Source: Verrucomicrobiota bacterium
Lineage (GTDB): Bacteria > Chlamydiota > Chlamydiia > Chlamydiales > Rhabdochlamydiaceae
Reading direction: 5' to 3'
Length of the DNA stretch: 11,938 nt
NCBI GenBank assembly: GCA_903970455.1
Contig: CAJCIW010000021.1
Coordinates: forward strand, 1-11,938
Part shown: positions 1 through 7,397 of the stretch, one piece after another
Position numbering within the stretch: the stretch's first letter is position 1
Layout of the letters: each line of letters opens with the position of its first letter
Notes under the pieces: model-generated
Told to the model about the DNA's origin: nothing
The model's database searches: none
The model's input: the letters and a program-made list of their open reading frames with translations, nothing else
Translations under genes and position numbers: made by a program

Positions 1-891
1 CAGCTCATTTTAGGTCCCTTTGGGGTTATCCCTCGGCTTGTCACGCTCATGCATGCAACGGCAAGCCCCTATCTGTCTGGAATGTCTATGCCGATATTCA
101 GCGTTCTTGCAGCGGCTCTCATTTTTGTATGCAGCTTTAAACGGCAAAGGCTCGTCGGTTTTTTAGGTGTTTATTTGACCCCCCTCCTCTTAATTGCTTT
201 AGCGGCCTTGATGATTTTAGGCCTTGCTGACGGCTCTTCGATGACCCCTAGTAGCTTCTCGCAGAAGGAGAGCTTTTTGCATGGGCTATTCGGCGGGTAT
301 AATACGATGGACCTGATCGCGGCATTTTTGTTTGCGACTGTTGTCCTACCCCATTTTCAACAAAGCGGCCACTGTTCGGAGAAGCCCCTTTTGAAAAAGA
401 TGGTTTTTTCCAGCTTGATTGCGGCCTCGCTCCTCTTTTTGACCTACATTGGGCTGTGCCTAATTTCCGCGCGCCACGGATCTGCATTGGATGCCTCATT
501 GCCTCCTGAACGGATGCTCAGCGCGATTGCGATAAAAATACTCGGGCCGGCCGGGGGCTTTGTCGCTGCAGCGGCGATTATTACCGCTTGTTTGACAACG
601 GCGATGACTTTGGCTTCGATTTTTGCGGATTACTTGCAAAAAGACCTTTGCAGGGGAAAAATCACTCCTAACTTTGCTCTCCTGCTGACGTTGGCCGCGA
701 CTATCCTTTTCGCCAATTTAGGATTTGGGGGCATCGCCGCATTCCTAGGGCCCATTTTACAAATCGTGTACCCGGGTTTGATGCTGCTTACGCTGCTGAA
801 TTTGTTTCACAGCCTCTATGGGTATCGGATGGTAAAAATGCCCGTGTTCTTAACTTTATTTGGTTCAGGAGTTGTTTATTTCATGCATTAA
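1..891 (+). CDS. brnQ: Branched-chain amino acid transporter, BrnQ/LIVCS family (5' end outside window)
   Basis: The reading frame is open from base 1, so the gene starts upstream; 296 C-terminal residues are visible against roughly 430-450 for the family. The visible protein opens with GPFGVIPR, a motif of the LIVCS (leucine/isoleucine/valine:cation symporter) family, and has GYNTMDLIAAF near the middle, another family hallmark. Several hydrophobic segments separated by short basic loops fit the later membrane spans of a 12-helix inner-membrane carrier. Known family role: Na+- or H+-coupled uptake of Leu, Ile and Val, which would suit an organism that takes amino acids from a host. The first visible ATG (base 49) is internal, because the conserved motif lies before it. 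The stop overlaps the end of the leftward neighbour by 11 bases, leaving no room for a separate terminator. The family is clear; substrate specificity is inferred. Confidence 0.88.
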   Translation, partial: QLILGPFGVIPRLVTLMHATASPYLSGMSMPIFSVLAAALIFVCSFKRQRLVGFLGVYLTPLLLIALAALMILGLADGSSMTPSSFSQKESFLHGLFGGYNTMDLIAAFLFATVVLPHFQQSGHCSEKPLLKKMVFSSLIAASLLFLTYIGLCLISARHGSALDASLPPERMLSAIAIKILGPAGGFVAAAAIITACLTTAMTLASIFADYLQKDLCRGKITPNFALLLTLAATILFANLGFGGIAAFLGPILQIVYPGLMLLTLLNLFHSLYGYRMVKMPVFLTLFGSGVVYFMH

Positions 892-1573
892 ATACCATGA
901 ATCTTAGAAAATTATCTCTTAGGGCATTGGAAATTCCGTATTTCGCAATCAAATACTCAGTAGCCTGAGATCTTGTTAACCCAGGAGAGTGATCGCGACC
1001 ATTCGGGCCACTGTTCTGGGTGTCAAATCGATACTCAATATCACATGCACCGGTAGGAGTGGACTTCAAGAAGTAGGCTTCTACTCTAAATCCGTTTGAA
1101 GAGGGATGAGTTTCAAAATACCGTTCGAGATCGTATGTGAGTTGGGCAACAGCGATCTCCCTTGAAGCAGCCAAAGTCGGTATACAGATGACTGTCAAAT
1201 GTTGAGAGATAATTTCCTGATTCAGTTTGACTACAATGCCCAATTTGCATGAGAGATCAGCCATCCATCTCGCCTCCTCCTCTTGTAAAATGTGGGTAAT
1301 GAATCGATTTCCAAAATCAATCGTATTCTGGAGACCAGAGGAAGTGATGGAATGAGTGGGATCATTAGAACGAGATCTGAATGAAAAGCAACTTAAGATC
1401 CAATTGGAGAAAGTCTTTAGTTTTTCAATAAAACGCTCAAAGCAATTCCCCTGATGCAGGAGGAGAGTCGAGAGAAACCGATTATTTTCCTGAAAATAGG
1501 GTGCTTTATTAACTATTTCAGGGTCTATATTCATCCTGTTTACATGATTATTTGAATCAATTCGGAGCGGCAT
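881..1573 (-). CDS. Hypothetical protein, last gene of the cyo block
   Basis: This 230-residue protein is not recognised. The start ATG has a reasonable ribosome binding site (AGAGG about six bases upstream), and the gene begins 27 bases after the cyoD stop on the same strand, so it is probably cotranscribed with the oxidase genes. A short hydrophobic stretch near residues 55-66 (WILSCFSF and flanks) is too short and Cys/Phe-rich to call a transmembrane helix with confidence, and no signal peptide is seen. The second half is soluble-looking, with alternating strands and helices and acidic/aromatic segments (for example DLERYFETH). No catalytic motif is evident. Position suggests a role near the oxidase, but it may be an unrelated lineage-specific protein that shares the transcript. 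A second in-frame Met at residue 15 is a possible alternative start. Confidence 0.72.
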   Translation of the reverse strand: MPLRIDSNNHVNRMNIDPEIVNKAPYFQENNRFLSTLLLHQGNCFERFIEKLKTFSNWILSCFSFRSRSNDPTHSITSSGLQNTIDFGNRFITHILQEEEARWMADLSCKLGIVVKLNQEIISQHLTVICIPTLAASREIAVAQLTYDLERYFETHPSSNGFRVEAYFLKSTPTGACDIEYRFDTQNSGPNGRDHSPGLTRSQATEYLIAKYGISNALRDNFLRFMVFNA

Positions 1574-1600
1574 CTTCGACCTCTGGTTAATTTTGGTCTC

Positions 1601-1912
1601 TTACATCGGCGGCATCATGTTTTTGTCCAGATGGGTCATGACCCAGATGGAAAAGATGATGATGATCAGGACGACGGAAAGAGTAGAAAGAAAAACAATC
1701 AAATTCCATCGCGTTCCCTTTTCTTCCCAAAGATGAATAAAACAAAAGGATTGTAGGGCGAATTGAACGAGTGCGAGAGCAAAGATCACGATCACGACTG
1801 TCTGAACACTGAGGTGGAAATATTCGGGGCGGACGATAAAAAAAAATGCCACCAGTGTCAATACGAGAGAACCGATAAAACCAAATACGCGCGAGGCTAG
1901 GGAAAGCTCCAT
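1601..1912 (-). CDS. cyoD: Cytochrome bo ubiquinol oxidase subunit IV
   Basis: The 103-residue protein has three hydrophobic helices (about residues 10-28, 37-59 and 70-92), the size and topology of CyoD (109 residues in E. coli). Family-like features are the CFIHLW segment at the end of helix 2, a tryptophan-containing loop (TRWNL), and a C-terminal SIWVM...NMMPPM that closely resembles the E. coli ending SIWIM...NMMMH. Known role: a small inner-membrane subunit that stabilises the oxidase and helps CuB binding and assembly. The start lies 12 bases after the cyoC stop, with only a weak AGG about eight bases upstream, so translation probably depends partly on coupling. As subunit IV is the least conserved subunit, the call gains most of its weight from operon order A-B-C-D. 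Confidence 0.9.
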   Translation of the reverse strand: MELSLASRVFGFIGSLVLTLVAFFFIVRPEYFHLSVQTVVIVIFALALVQFALQSFCFIHLWEEKGTRWNLIVFLSTLSVVLIIIIFSIWVMTHLDKNMMPPM

Positions 1913-1924
1913 AATCTGTACCTA

Positions 1925-2494
1925 TTAGAGTAAATGTCCAACTCCGTATACCGCCGTAAAGATAAAGATCCATACGAAGTCTAAAAAGTGCCAAAAAAGG
2001 GCCATTCTCAGAATCCTGGACACAGTGTGATGGGATAATGGCCTATAGGCTATCTGAAAGATCGCCACAACCATCCACAGCAAGCCGATGGAAATATGGA
2101 GGCCATGGGTCCCTACTAAGGTAAAGAAAGAAGAAAGGAACCCGCTTCGCCGCCAGCTGGCACCTCGATCGATAAAATCGGAAAATTCTGTGATTTCGAA
2201 ATAGAGAAAAGAGACGCCCAATGCAAAAGTCACGGCAAACCAAAAAATAGGCGATTTTTTTTTCCCCCGATGAATGCCGAGCATTGCCAAAGCGCAAGTG
2301 AAGCTGCTTGTGAGGAGGATCAACGTTTCTTTTAGAGCCAGCGGCATATGAAAAAGTTCCCGCGCAGATGGCCCTCCGAAGTTATTCCCCCGCAACACGG
2401 CAAAAGCAGCAAAAAGCACGGCAAAAATAACAAGATCGGTCATCAAGTAAATCCAAAATCCGAAAACCAATGTGTCATTCTGCTCGTGTTCCAT
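1925..2494 (-). CDS. cyoC: Cytochrome bo ubiquinol oxidase subunit III
   Basis: This 189-residue subunit III of a heme-copper quinol oxidase has five predicted membrane helices, as in E. coli CyoC. Matching segments include FGFWIYLM at the first helix, RSGFLS.FF.LVGTHGLH in the middle and LFWHFLDFVWI near the end; the glutamate-containing ITEF segment also aligns. Start choice: the frame is open further up to an ATG at 2533, inside cyoB, but the ATG at 2494 (protein beginning MEHEQND) is preferred. It follows the cyoB stop by four bases, has a purine-rich GGGGAGGG about seven bases upstream, and gives a length close to the family. Known role: it packs against subunit I in the inner membrane and supports stability and proton uptake through the D channel. 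Confidence 0.93.
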   Translation of the reverse strand: MEHEQNDTLVFGFWIYLMTDLVIFAVLFAAFAVLRGNNFGGPSARELFHMPLALKETLILLTSSFTCALAMLGIHRGKKKSPIFWFAVTFALGVSFLYFEITEFSDFIDRGASWRRSGFLSSFFTLVGTHGLHISIGLLWMVVAIFQIAYRPLSHHTVSRILRMALFWHFLDFVWIFIFTAVYGVGHLL

Positions 2495-2498
2495 CTCC

Positions 2499-4454
2499 CT
2501 ACCCTCCCCTATTCGAGGCTTCAATTTTGGCAATCTCCGCTGCCGTCACCACATACTCTGTCTCTTCATCAAAGGAACGCAGGATGACGCAGGCAATCGA
2601 GCCGATCACTCCAAAGATGGCTAACCAAAAAATCTGCCAAACAAATCCAAAACCGGCTAAAAATGCAAATACGGAGATATAAATCCCCATTCCTGTATTC
2701 TTCGGCATTAAAATGTCTTTATATTTCCTACTTAGCTGCTCCCCTTTCTGTTTCATCTCCCAAAACGCGTCCCGATCTGTTACAGTTGGGATCACAGCAA
2801 AATTATAGAAAGGGGGGGGCGAAGAAGTGGCCCATTCCAGCGTCCTTCCATTCCAGGGATCTCCTGTGGTGTCCATAAGGCGTTTTCGATTTTTGATGCT
2901 GACGATGATCTGCACGACTTGCATGATGACGCCTGAAGAGATGAGGAGAAAACCCAAAGTTGCCGTGATGAAGAGAGGCTGCCATCCCGTCAAAGAGGAG
3001 TAATGGTCGAGGCGACGTGTCGCTCCCATGAAACCCAACAAATAAAGGGGAATGAAAGCGACAAAAAAACCGATGAACCAGAGCCAAAAAGCGTGCTTCC
3101 CAAGCCTTTCATCGAGTTTAAGTCCTGTGATCTTCGGAAGCCAGTAGGTGATTCCTGCAAATGTTCCAAAAAGAGCTATGCCGATGATCTGGGTATGGAA
3201 ATGCGCAACCAGAAACAGACTATTATGCACCTGAAAATCAGCGGGCGGGGATGCCATAAGGATACCCGCCATACCGCCGAAGATAAATGTGGTAACGAAA
3301 CCGATAAACCAGTACATGGGTGTCGCGAAATCGACTTTTCCCTTGTACATTGTGAAAATCCAGTTAAAGACCTGGACGCTCGACGGGATGGCAATAATCA
3401 TCGTCACAATAGCAAAAAAGGAGTTCACGTCTGCTCCGGCACCCATGGTGAAAAAATGGTGAAGCCATACCAAGTAGGATAGGACCGTGATCAGGATCGC
3501 TGCCCACACCAGCGAAACATACCCAAACAGCTTTTTACGGGAGAATGTCGACACAATCTCCGAGTACATCCCGAACGCCGGCAACACCAAAATATAAACT
3601 TCGGGATGGCCCCACATCCAAATCAGGTTGAAGTACATCATTTGATTCCCGCCAAAACTAACCGTGAAGAAATGCATATCGAAAATCCGGTCCAGCCAAA
3701 GAAGCAGCGTCGTTGCCGTCAGTACAGGAAATGCGGAAATAATCAGGATCATCCCGCAAAGGGAAGTCCAGACAAAAAGGGGCATTTTCATCATACTCAT
3801 TCCCGGAGCCCGCTTTTTGATGATTGTCACGGTAAAGTTAATCCCCGCAAGGAGACTGCCAAGTCCCGACAGCTGCAAGCTCCAAATCAAATAGTCGACT
3901 CCAACGCCGGGATTGAATTCCAATTCGGAAAGCGGAGCCACCGCAATCCATCCGGTATTCGCAAAATCTCCCCCGATCACAAAAAACAGATTAATCAGGA
4001 TCCCGCCTGCAATTGTCAGCCACAACCCCAGAGAATTTAAGAAAGGGAAAGCGAGATCGCGCGCGCCGATTTGCAAAGGGATAATCCAATTCATGAAACC
4101 AAAGAAAAATCCCATGCTCACAAAAAAGACCATGATATCGCCGTGCGAAGTGAAAATCTGCTGAAAATGGTCGGCGGTGAGATACCCTTGCGAATCAACG
4201 CCGATCGACTGCTGAACCCAAATCATTCCGGAGTCGACCATCCCGCGAAAGAACATGAGAGCCGCAAAGATGACATACATCGTGCCGATCTTTTTCGGAT
4301 CAGTCGATGTCAACCATTCGTTCCATAGCCAGCCCCATCGCTTTTTTTTAGTCAAAAAGAGGACAACTCCCAAAATCATCAGGAGGATGAAAACCGTGCC
4401 GGCGACGGTGTACCATTCGTGTGGCAGCGCGTCTGAATTCAGTTTTCCCATCAT
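2499..4454 (-). CDS. cyoB: Cytochrome bo ubiquinol oxidase subunit I (catalytic), K-channel Lys replaced by Gln
   Basis: At 651 residues (663 in E. coli) this is the catalytic heme-copper subunit, collinear with E. coli CyoB throughout. Visible ligands: His104 and His420 for heme b; His418 for the high-spin heme; His283, His332 and His333 for CuB; Tyr287 in GHPEVY for the His-Tyr crosslink. The D-channel aspartate (Asp133 in GARDLAFP) and Glu285 are present. Ubiquinone-site residues Arg70, Asp74, His96 and Gln99 match E. coli Arg71, Asp75, His98 and Gln101 (those ahead of residue 90 shift by one, the latter two by two). The propionate arginines Arg480/481 are kept. The odd feature is Gln361 (codon CAG, bases 3372-3374) where E. 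coli has the K-channel Lys362; Thr359 is Ser358. The start overlaps the cyoA stop (ATGA). Reaction: ubiquinol oxidation and reduction of O2 to water with proton translocation. The family assignment is near certain. Confidence 0.97.
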   Translation of the reverse strand: MMGKLNSDALPHEWYTVAGTVFILLMILGVVLFLTKKKRWGWLWNEWLTSTDPKKIGTMYVIFAALMFFRGMVDSGMIWVQQSIGVDSQGYLTADHFQQIFTSHGDIMVFFVSMGFFFGFMNWIIPLQIGARDLAFPFLNSLGLWLTIAGGILINLFFVIGGDFANTGWIAVAPLSELEFNPGVGVDYLIWSLQLSGLGSLLAGINFTVTIIKKRAPGMSMMKMPLFVWTSLCGMILIISAFPVLTATTLLLWLDRIFDMHFFTVSFGGNQMMYFNLIWMWGHPEVYILVLPAFGMYSEIVSTFSRKKLFGYVSLVWAAILITVLSYLVWLHHFFTMGAGADVNSFFAIVTMIIAIPSSVQVFNWIFTMYKGKVDFATPMYWFIGFVTTFIFGGMAGILMASPPADFQVHNSLFLVAHFHTQIIGIALFGTFAGITYWLPKITGLKLDERLGKHAFWLWFIGFFVAFIPLYLLGFMGATRRLDHYSSLTGWQPLFITATLGFLLISSGVIMQVVQIIVSIKNRKRLMDTTGDPWNGRTLEWATSSPPPFYNFAVIPTVTDRDAFWEMKQKGEQLSRKYKDILMPKNTGMGIYISVFAFLAGFGFVWQIFWLAIFGVIGSIACVILRSFDEETEYVVTAAEIAKIEASNRGG

Positions 4455-5329
4455 GGCTTTGCGTGTTCGTGTATTGGATGCATGTATTTCATAACAATAT
4501 GTTGGAACAGATCTTGTTCCACGGATGAATAGAGCGCAACAGGATTGTTTACAGATGGCTTGAGGAGTTCTTCGTAACCGATCTGGTTAAGTTCCAACTC
4601 AGAGCTTTTGACTTCAATAATCCACGCATCAAACTCTTCCTGGGAAGTCGATTTTACGACAAAGGTCATGTCCGCAAAGCCCTCTCCATTGATCTCGGCA
4701 GCCCTGCCGGTGTACTCCCCAGGGCCATCGGCCATGATGTGAAGCGGCGTGACCATCCCCGTCATGGCGTAGATCTGACCACTAAGCTGGGGAATCCAAA
4801 ACGAGTTCATCGGAGAGCCGTCTGCGGCAAGCTCGAAATGAATCGGCGTCTGATCTGGAAATTGGACGAAATTAACCGTGGCGATTCCCTGCTCCGGATA
4901 AATGAACAGCCATTTCCAATCGATGGCAACAACCTGAATCTTCAGCGGCTTAACTGCGCTTTTGATCGGTTGATAAGGATCGAGATCATGCGCGGCATAC
5001 CAAGTGATGATTGACATCACGGTAATCACGGAAGTTGGAATCAACCACATCATCACTTCGCTGAAAACTCCGGAAGAGTGTTCAGGCTCATGTGGCGCCT
5101 TTGAAGTTTTATCCCGATATTTCCAGGCGACCCAGAATAACAAGATAAAAGTCGGCACAGCCACGACAAGCATAAGAAGAATGTTCGTTTTGATGAGGCT
5201 CAGTTCCTTATGCGCAATGAGCCCTTTAGGATTTGCAACCAGGGCGCTCTCGCTTTTCAACACGAAAAAAATAGCAGTTCCTGCACATAAAACGGCAAGG
5301 ATTCCAAGGAGTAACTTCATACTTTTCAT
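4451..5329 (-). CDS. cyoA: Cytochrome bo ubiquinol oxidase subunit II
   Basis: This 292-residue subunit II has an N-terminal hydrophobic signal/anchor (about residues 5-23), two membrane helices (about 46-68 and 90-112) and a periplasmic cupredoxin domain. The signature DWKWLFIYPEQGIATVN (137-153) is nearly identical to E. coli CyoA. The CuA site of cytochrome c oxidases is absent: where those have G-x-C-S-E-I-C, this has GRAAEIN (208-214), and the later ligand His is Phe218, which marks a quinol rather than cytochrome c oxidase. Glu91, aligned with E. coli Glu89 at the K-channel mouth, is kept. Cys15 lies in AVLCA, a poor lipobox, so lipoprotein status (as in E. coli) is doubtful. There is no good Shine-Dalgarno; an ATG at codon 4 is an alternative. 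The gene starts 32 bases after the ABC transporter stop. Confidence 0.95.
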   Translation of the reverse strand: MKSMKLLLGILAVLCAGTAIFFVLKSESALVANPKGLIAHKELSLIKTNILLMLVVAVPTFILLFWVAWKYRDKTSKAPHEPEHSSGVFSEVMMWLIPTSVITVMSIITWYAAHDLDPYQPIKSAVKPLKIQVVAIDWKWLFIYPEQGIATVNFVQFPDQTPIHFELAADGSPMNSFWIPQLSGQIYAMTGMVTPLHIMADGPGEYTGRAAEINGEGFADMTFVVKSTSQEEFDAWIIEVKSSELELNQIGYEELLKPSVNNPVALYSSVEQDLFQHIVMKYMHPIHEHAKP

Positions 5330-5361
5330 GAAAAGGATTAAATAGTTCTGAAGAATTTAAA

Positions 5362-7137
5362 TCAAGAAACTGGCCCATCGGGCAAAAAACCACCCACTTG
5401 CATTTTCCACATGTGGGCATAAAGCCCATTTTCATTGATCAGGAAATCGCTACTCCCTTCTTCCACAATTTTTCCCTGATCGAAAACCAGAATCCGGTCC
5501 ATGCGCGATAGCGTCGAAAGACGGTGGGCGATGACGATCGTCGTGCGGTTTTTCATGAGTTTTTCCAGACTGTCCTGGATGTATCTTTCTGTCACAGAAT
5601 CTAGCGCCGATGTCGCTTCATCCAGGATGAGAAGAGGAGCATCCATCAAAATGGCACGGGCAATTGCAATTCTCTGCTTCTCCCCGCCGGAGAGCTTGGT
5701 CCCCCGCTCCCCTACTTTTGCATCGTAGCCGCCTGGAATCCTCCCAATGAATTCATCGCAATGCGCCAGCTTCGACGCGCGGAGAATCTCTCCATCTTCC
5801 GCCTCGGGTTTCCCATAGCAGATATTTTCCCGCAACGTTCGATGAAAAAGCACAGGATCCTGGGGAATCAATGCTATTTGCTTCCGCAAGGTCTCGAGTT
5901 TGACCGCAGAAATATCCTGCCCATCGATCAGAATTTTCCCCTCCTCCAGAGGAAAAAAGCGCAAAATCAAATTAATAAAAGTCGATTTCCCAGCGCCTGT
6001 GAAGCCGACCAACCCAATTTTTTCACCGCCCCGAATTTGGACATGTTTATTCTGAAACAATTTTCTCTCTCCGTAATGGAAAGAGACATTGTCAAAAACG
6101 ATCTGCCCGGATGAGATCTCTAAATCTTTTGCCCCAGGCTCATCTAGAATGTCCTCCGGGTCGAGCATCAAAGAGTACGCCTGCTTGACGATTCCGAATG
6201 ACTGGAAGAGCAGCGGTAAGGAGGAGCTGAGATTCCACAACACAGTGGCAAGGCTCACCATCGTAGCGAACACCTGCACAACTTGTCCGGTCGTGATGAT
6301 CCCGTGGACCCAGAAATACAAAAGAAGACCATTGATCCCCAAAAAGCCGCCAATGAAATAAACCAGGGACAAATAGCATCTCATTTTTTCGACAAAGGTC
6401 TTAGCTTGCCGATTTGTCTCTTCTTCCACTTTTTGAAAGGATGCAGTCCTATTTTTTTCATATCTAAAACGGTAAAACAGGTTGACCGCGAAATTATTTG
6501 TAAAACTGTCGACAATTTTTCCAAGCAAGGAGCTCCGCGCCTCCCCATGCCGATGCTCGTACATGTCAGCAGGTCGCGCAAATTTAAGGCACACGTAAAA
6601 ATGCAGAACCGCCCAAACTAAAAACACCCAGGTAAAGATCGGATTCACAAACCAAAAAAACCCTGCCCCCAAGAAACAAGCTGAAATACTCGGCAATACC
6701 GGCCAAAACAATTGCTGAATGATCAAATCCACTTGCGAGGTCATATCCGTCATCTTATTCGCGAGGCTGCCCGCAAACCGTTCATTAAAATAGCGCGGCG
6801 AGTGGTGCTGAATATGGTCGAACATCGCCATTCGAATGTCTGCCTCTAGTTTAGGGATCGCCTTGGCCATTAAAAAACCCATGGTACGAGAAGCGATTTC
6901 AACGTAGACCATTAAACCGATCGCTGCCCAAATCGGACCTTGAAGAGCTCCCCAGGCAGCAGCACGATCCGCCTCAAACCGTGTGAAAATATCGACGACC
7001 AGGTGTAAAATGTAAGGAAACATCAAAGAATCCAAAGGCCAGGCGAAGGCATCCAGCAAAAAAATGGTCAAAAAGACCCCTTTTTGCTTCCGGACAAACT
7101 GCCAGACAAACGTGATCAATTGCTTATATGAAACCAT
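5362..7137 (-). CDS. ABC exporter half-transporter (membrane domain plus ATPase)
   Basis: The 591-residue protein fuses an N-terminal type I exporter membrane domain (about residues 1-330, hydrophobic segments near 20-48, 68-90, 145-185 and 258-305) to a C-terminal nucleotide-binding domain. All ATPase motifs are intact: Walker A GFTGAGKST (378-386), Q-loop Gln426 in IPQDPVLF, signature LSGGEKQ (482-488), Walker B LLILDE (502-507), D-loop SALD and switch His538. Half-transporters of this MsbA/LmrA-like type work as dimers in the inner membrane and export lipids, drugs, peptides or cofactors; the substrate cannot be read from the sequence. It sits directly upstream of cyoA with a 32-base gap and no visible terminator, so it may share a transcript with the oxidase. 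The CydDC pair beside cytochrome bd is a loose precedent, but only one half is seen here. No clear Shine-Dalgarno precedes the ATG. Confidence 0.93.
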   Translation of the reverse strand: MVSYKQLITFVWQFVRKQKGVFLTIFLLDAFAWPLDSLMFPYILHLVVDIFTRFEADRAAAWGALQGPIWAAIGLMVYVEIASRTMGFLMAKAIPKLEADIRMAMFDHIQHHSPRYFNERFAGSLANKMTDMTSQVDLIIQQLFWPVLPSISACFLGAGFFWFVNPIFTWVFLVWAVLHFYVCLKFARPADMYEHRHGEARSSLLGKIVDSFTNNFAVNLFYRFRYEKNRTASFQKVEEETNRQAKTFVEKMRCYLSLVYFIGGFLGINGLLLYFWVHGIITTGQVVQVFATMVSLATVLWNLSSSLPLLFQSFGIVKQAYSLMLDPEDILDEPGAKDLEISSGQIVFDNVSFHYGERKLFQNKHVQIRGGEKIGLVGFTGAGKSTFINLILRFFPLEEGKILIDGQDISAVKLETLRKQIALIPQDPVLFHRTLRENICYGKPEAEDGEILRASKLAHCDEFIGRIPGGYDAKVGERGTKLSGGEKQRIAIARAILMDAPLLILDEATSALDSVTERYIQDSLEKLMKNRTTIVIAHRLSTLSRMDRILVFDQGKIVEEGSSDFLINENGLYAHMWKMQVGGFLPDGPVS

Positions 7138-7197
7138 GGGATTATTGAAATATTATTAATCGTTCCAGTAAATATAAAAAAAAACCAAATAAATGAC

Positions 7198-7201
7198 GAG
7201 G
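7198..7201 (+). promoter_or_regulatory. Ribosome binding site of the 52-residue DNA-binding-like gene
   Basis: GAGG lies seven bases before the ATG at 7209 and is one of the better Shine-Dalgarno matches in the window. It is the main evidence, besides the protein itself, that this very short frame is translated. Confidence 0.6.
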
Positions 7202-7208
7202 TACAACC

Positions 7209-7367
7209 ATGATCCGCAAACTCGCCTCGGGAAAATATCGGATTTATTCCCGTTCGATCAATCCGAAAACGGGAAAAAGGCGCAATCTTGGGACATTCGA
7301 GACCAAAGAAAAGGCGCTTCAGCATGAGCGGGAAATTCAGTTTTTCAAAAGACGGGGAATTATTTGA
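7209..7367 (+). CDS. Small Arm/AP2-like DNA-binding protein (integrase N-terminal-domain-like)
   Basis: This 52-residue basic protein begins MIRKLASGKYRIYSRS and continues NPKTGKRRNLGTFETKEKA, ending FFKRRGII. The pattern of three short beta strands (KYRIYSR, KRRNLGTF) followed by an amphipathic helix (TKEKALQHEREIQFF) matches the Arm-type/AP2-like DNA-binding fold at the N-terminus of many tyrosine recombinases. Here it stands alone, with no catalytic domain: the stop TGA is directly followed by a G/C hairpin, and no integrase coding sequence continues in any frame. From memory, near-identical stand-alone proteins occur in varied bacteria as 'hypothetical protein'; this was not searched. The start is fixed by a GAGG seven bases upstream. 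The gene diverges from the ABC transporter across 71 bases. It could be an independent small regulator or the remnant of an integrated element. Confidence 0.75.
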   Translation: MIRKLASGKYRIYSRSINPKTGKRRNLGTFETKEKALQHEREIQFFKRRGII

Positions 7368-7388
7368 GGGGGGAAGTGGCCCCCCCCC
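7368..7388. terminator. G6/C9 hairpin between convergent genes, possible bidirectional terminator
   Basis: Six G (7368-7373), a loop AAGTGG and nine C (7380-7388) form a very strong stem between two converging genes. It starts at the base after the upstream stop codon and ends ten bases before the BON gene's stop. Neither side has a clean T tract (leftward tail TCAAATAATT), so termination is plausible from position but not proven. The C9 homopolymer is also the longest in the window and is prone to length change or sequencing error. Confidence 0.4.
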
Positions 7389-7397
7389 ACTGTATGA

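Noticed and set aside
1587..1994. Minus-strand open frame of 135 codons
   Set aside because: It runs across the cyoC-cyoD junction in another frame, while both subunits are recognisable in their own frames.
2495..2533. Upstream extension of cyoC to an ATG at 2533
   Set aside because: It would overlap cyoB by 35 bases and add unconserved residues; the ATG at 2494 has a ribosome binding site and fits the family length.
2812..2819. G8 tract inside cyoB as a phase-variable switch
   Set aside because: It encodes the conserved SSPPPFYNF motif, present also in E. coli CyoB, so the run is explained by proline codons.
3003..3482. Plus-strand open frame of 159 codons
   Set aside because: Antisense to cyoB; the frame is a by-product of the conserved membrane-protein codons on the other strand.
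3606..4040. Plus-strand open frame of 144 codons
   Set aside because: It lies wholly antisense to the highly conserved cyoB, and its translation is low-complexity Lys/Pro/His-rich with no domain.
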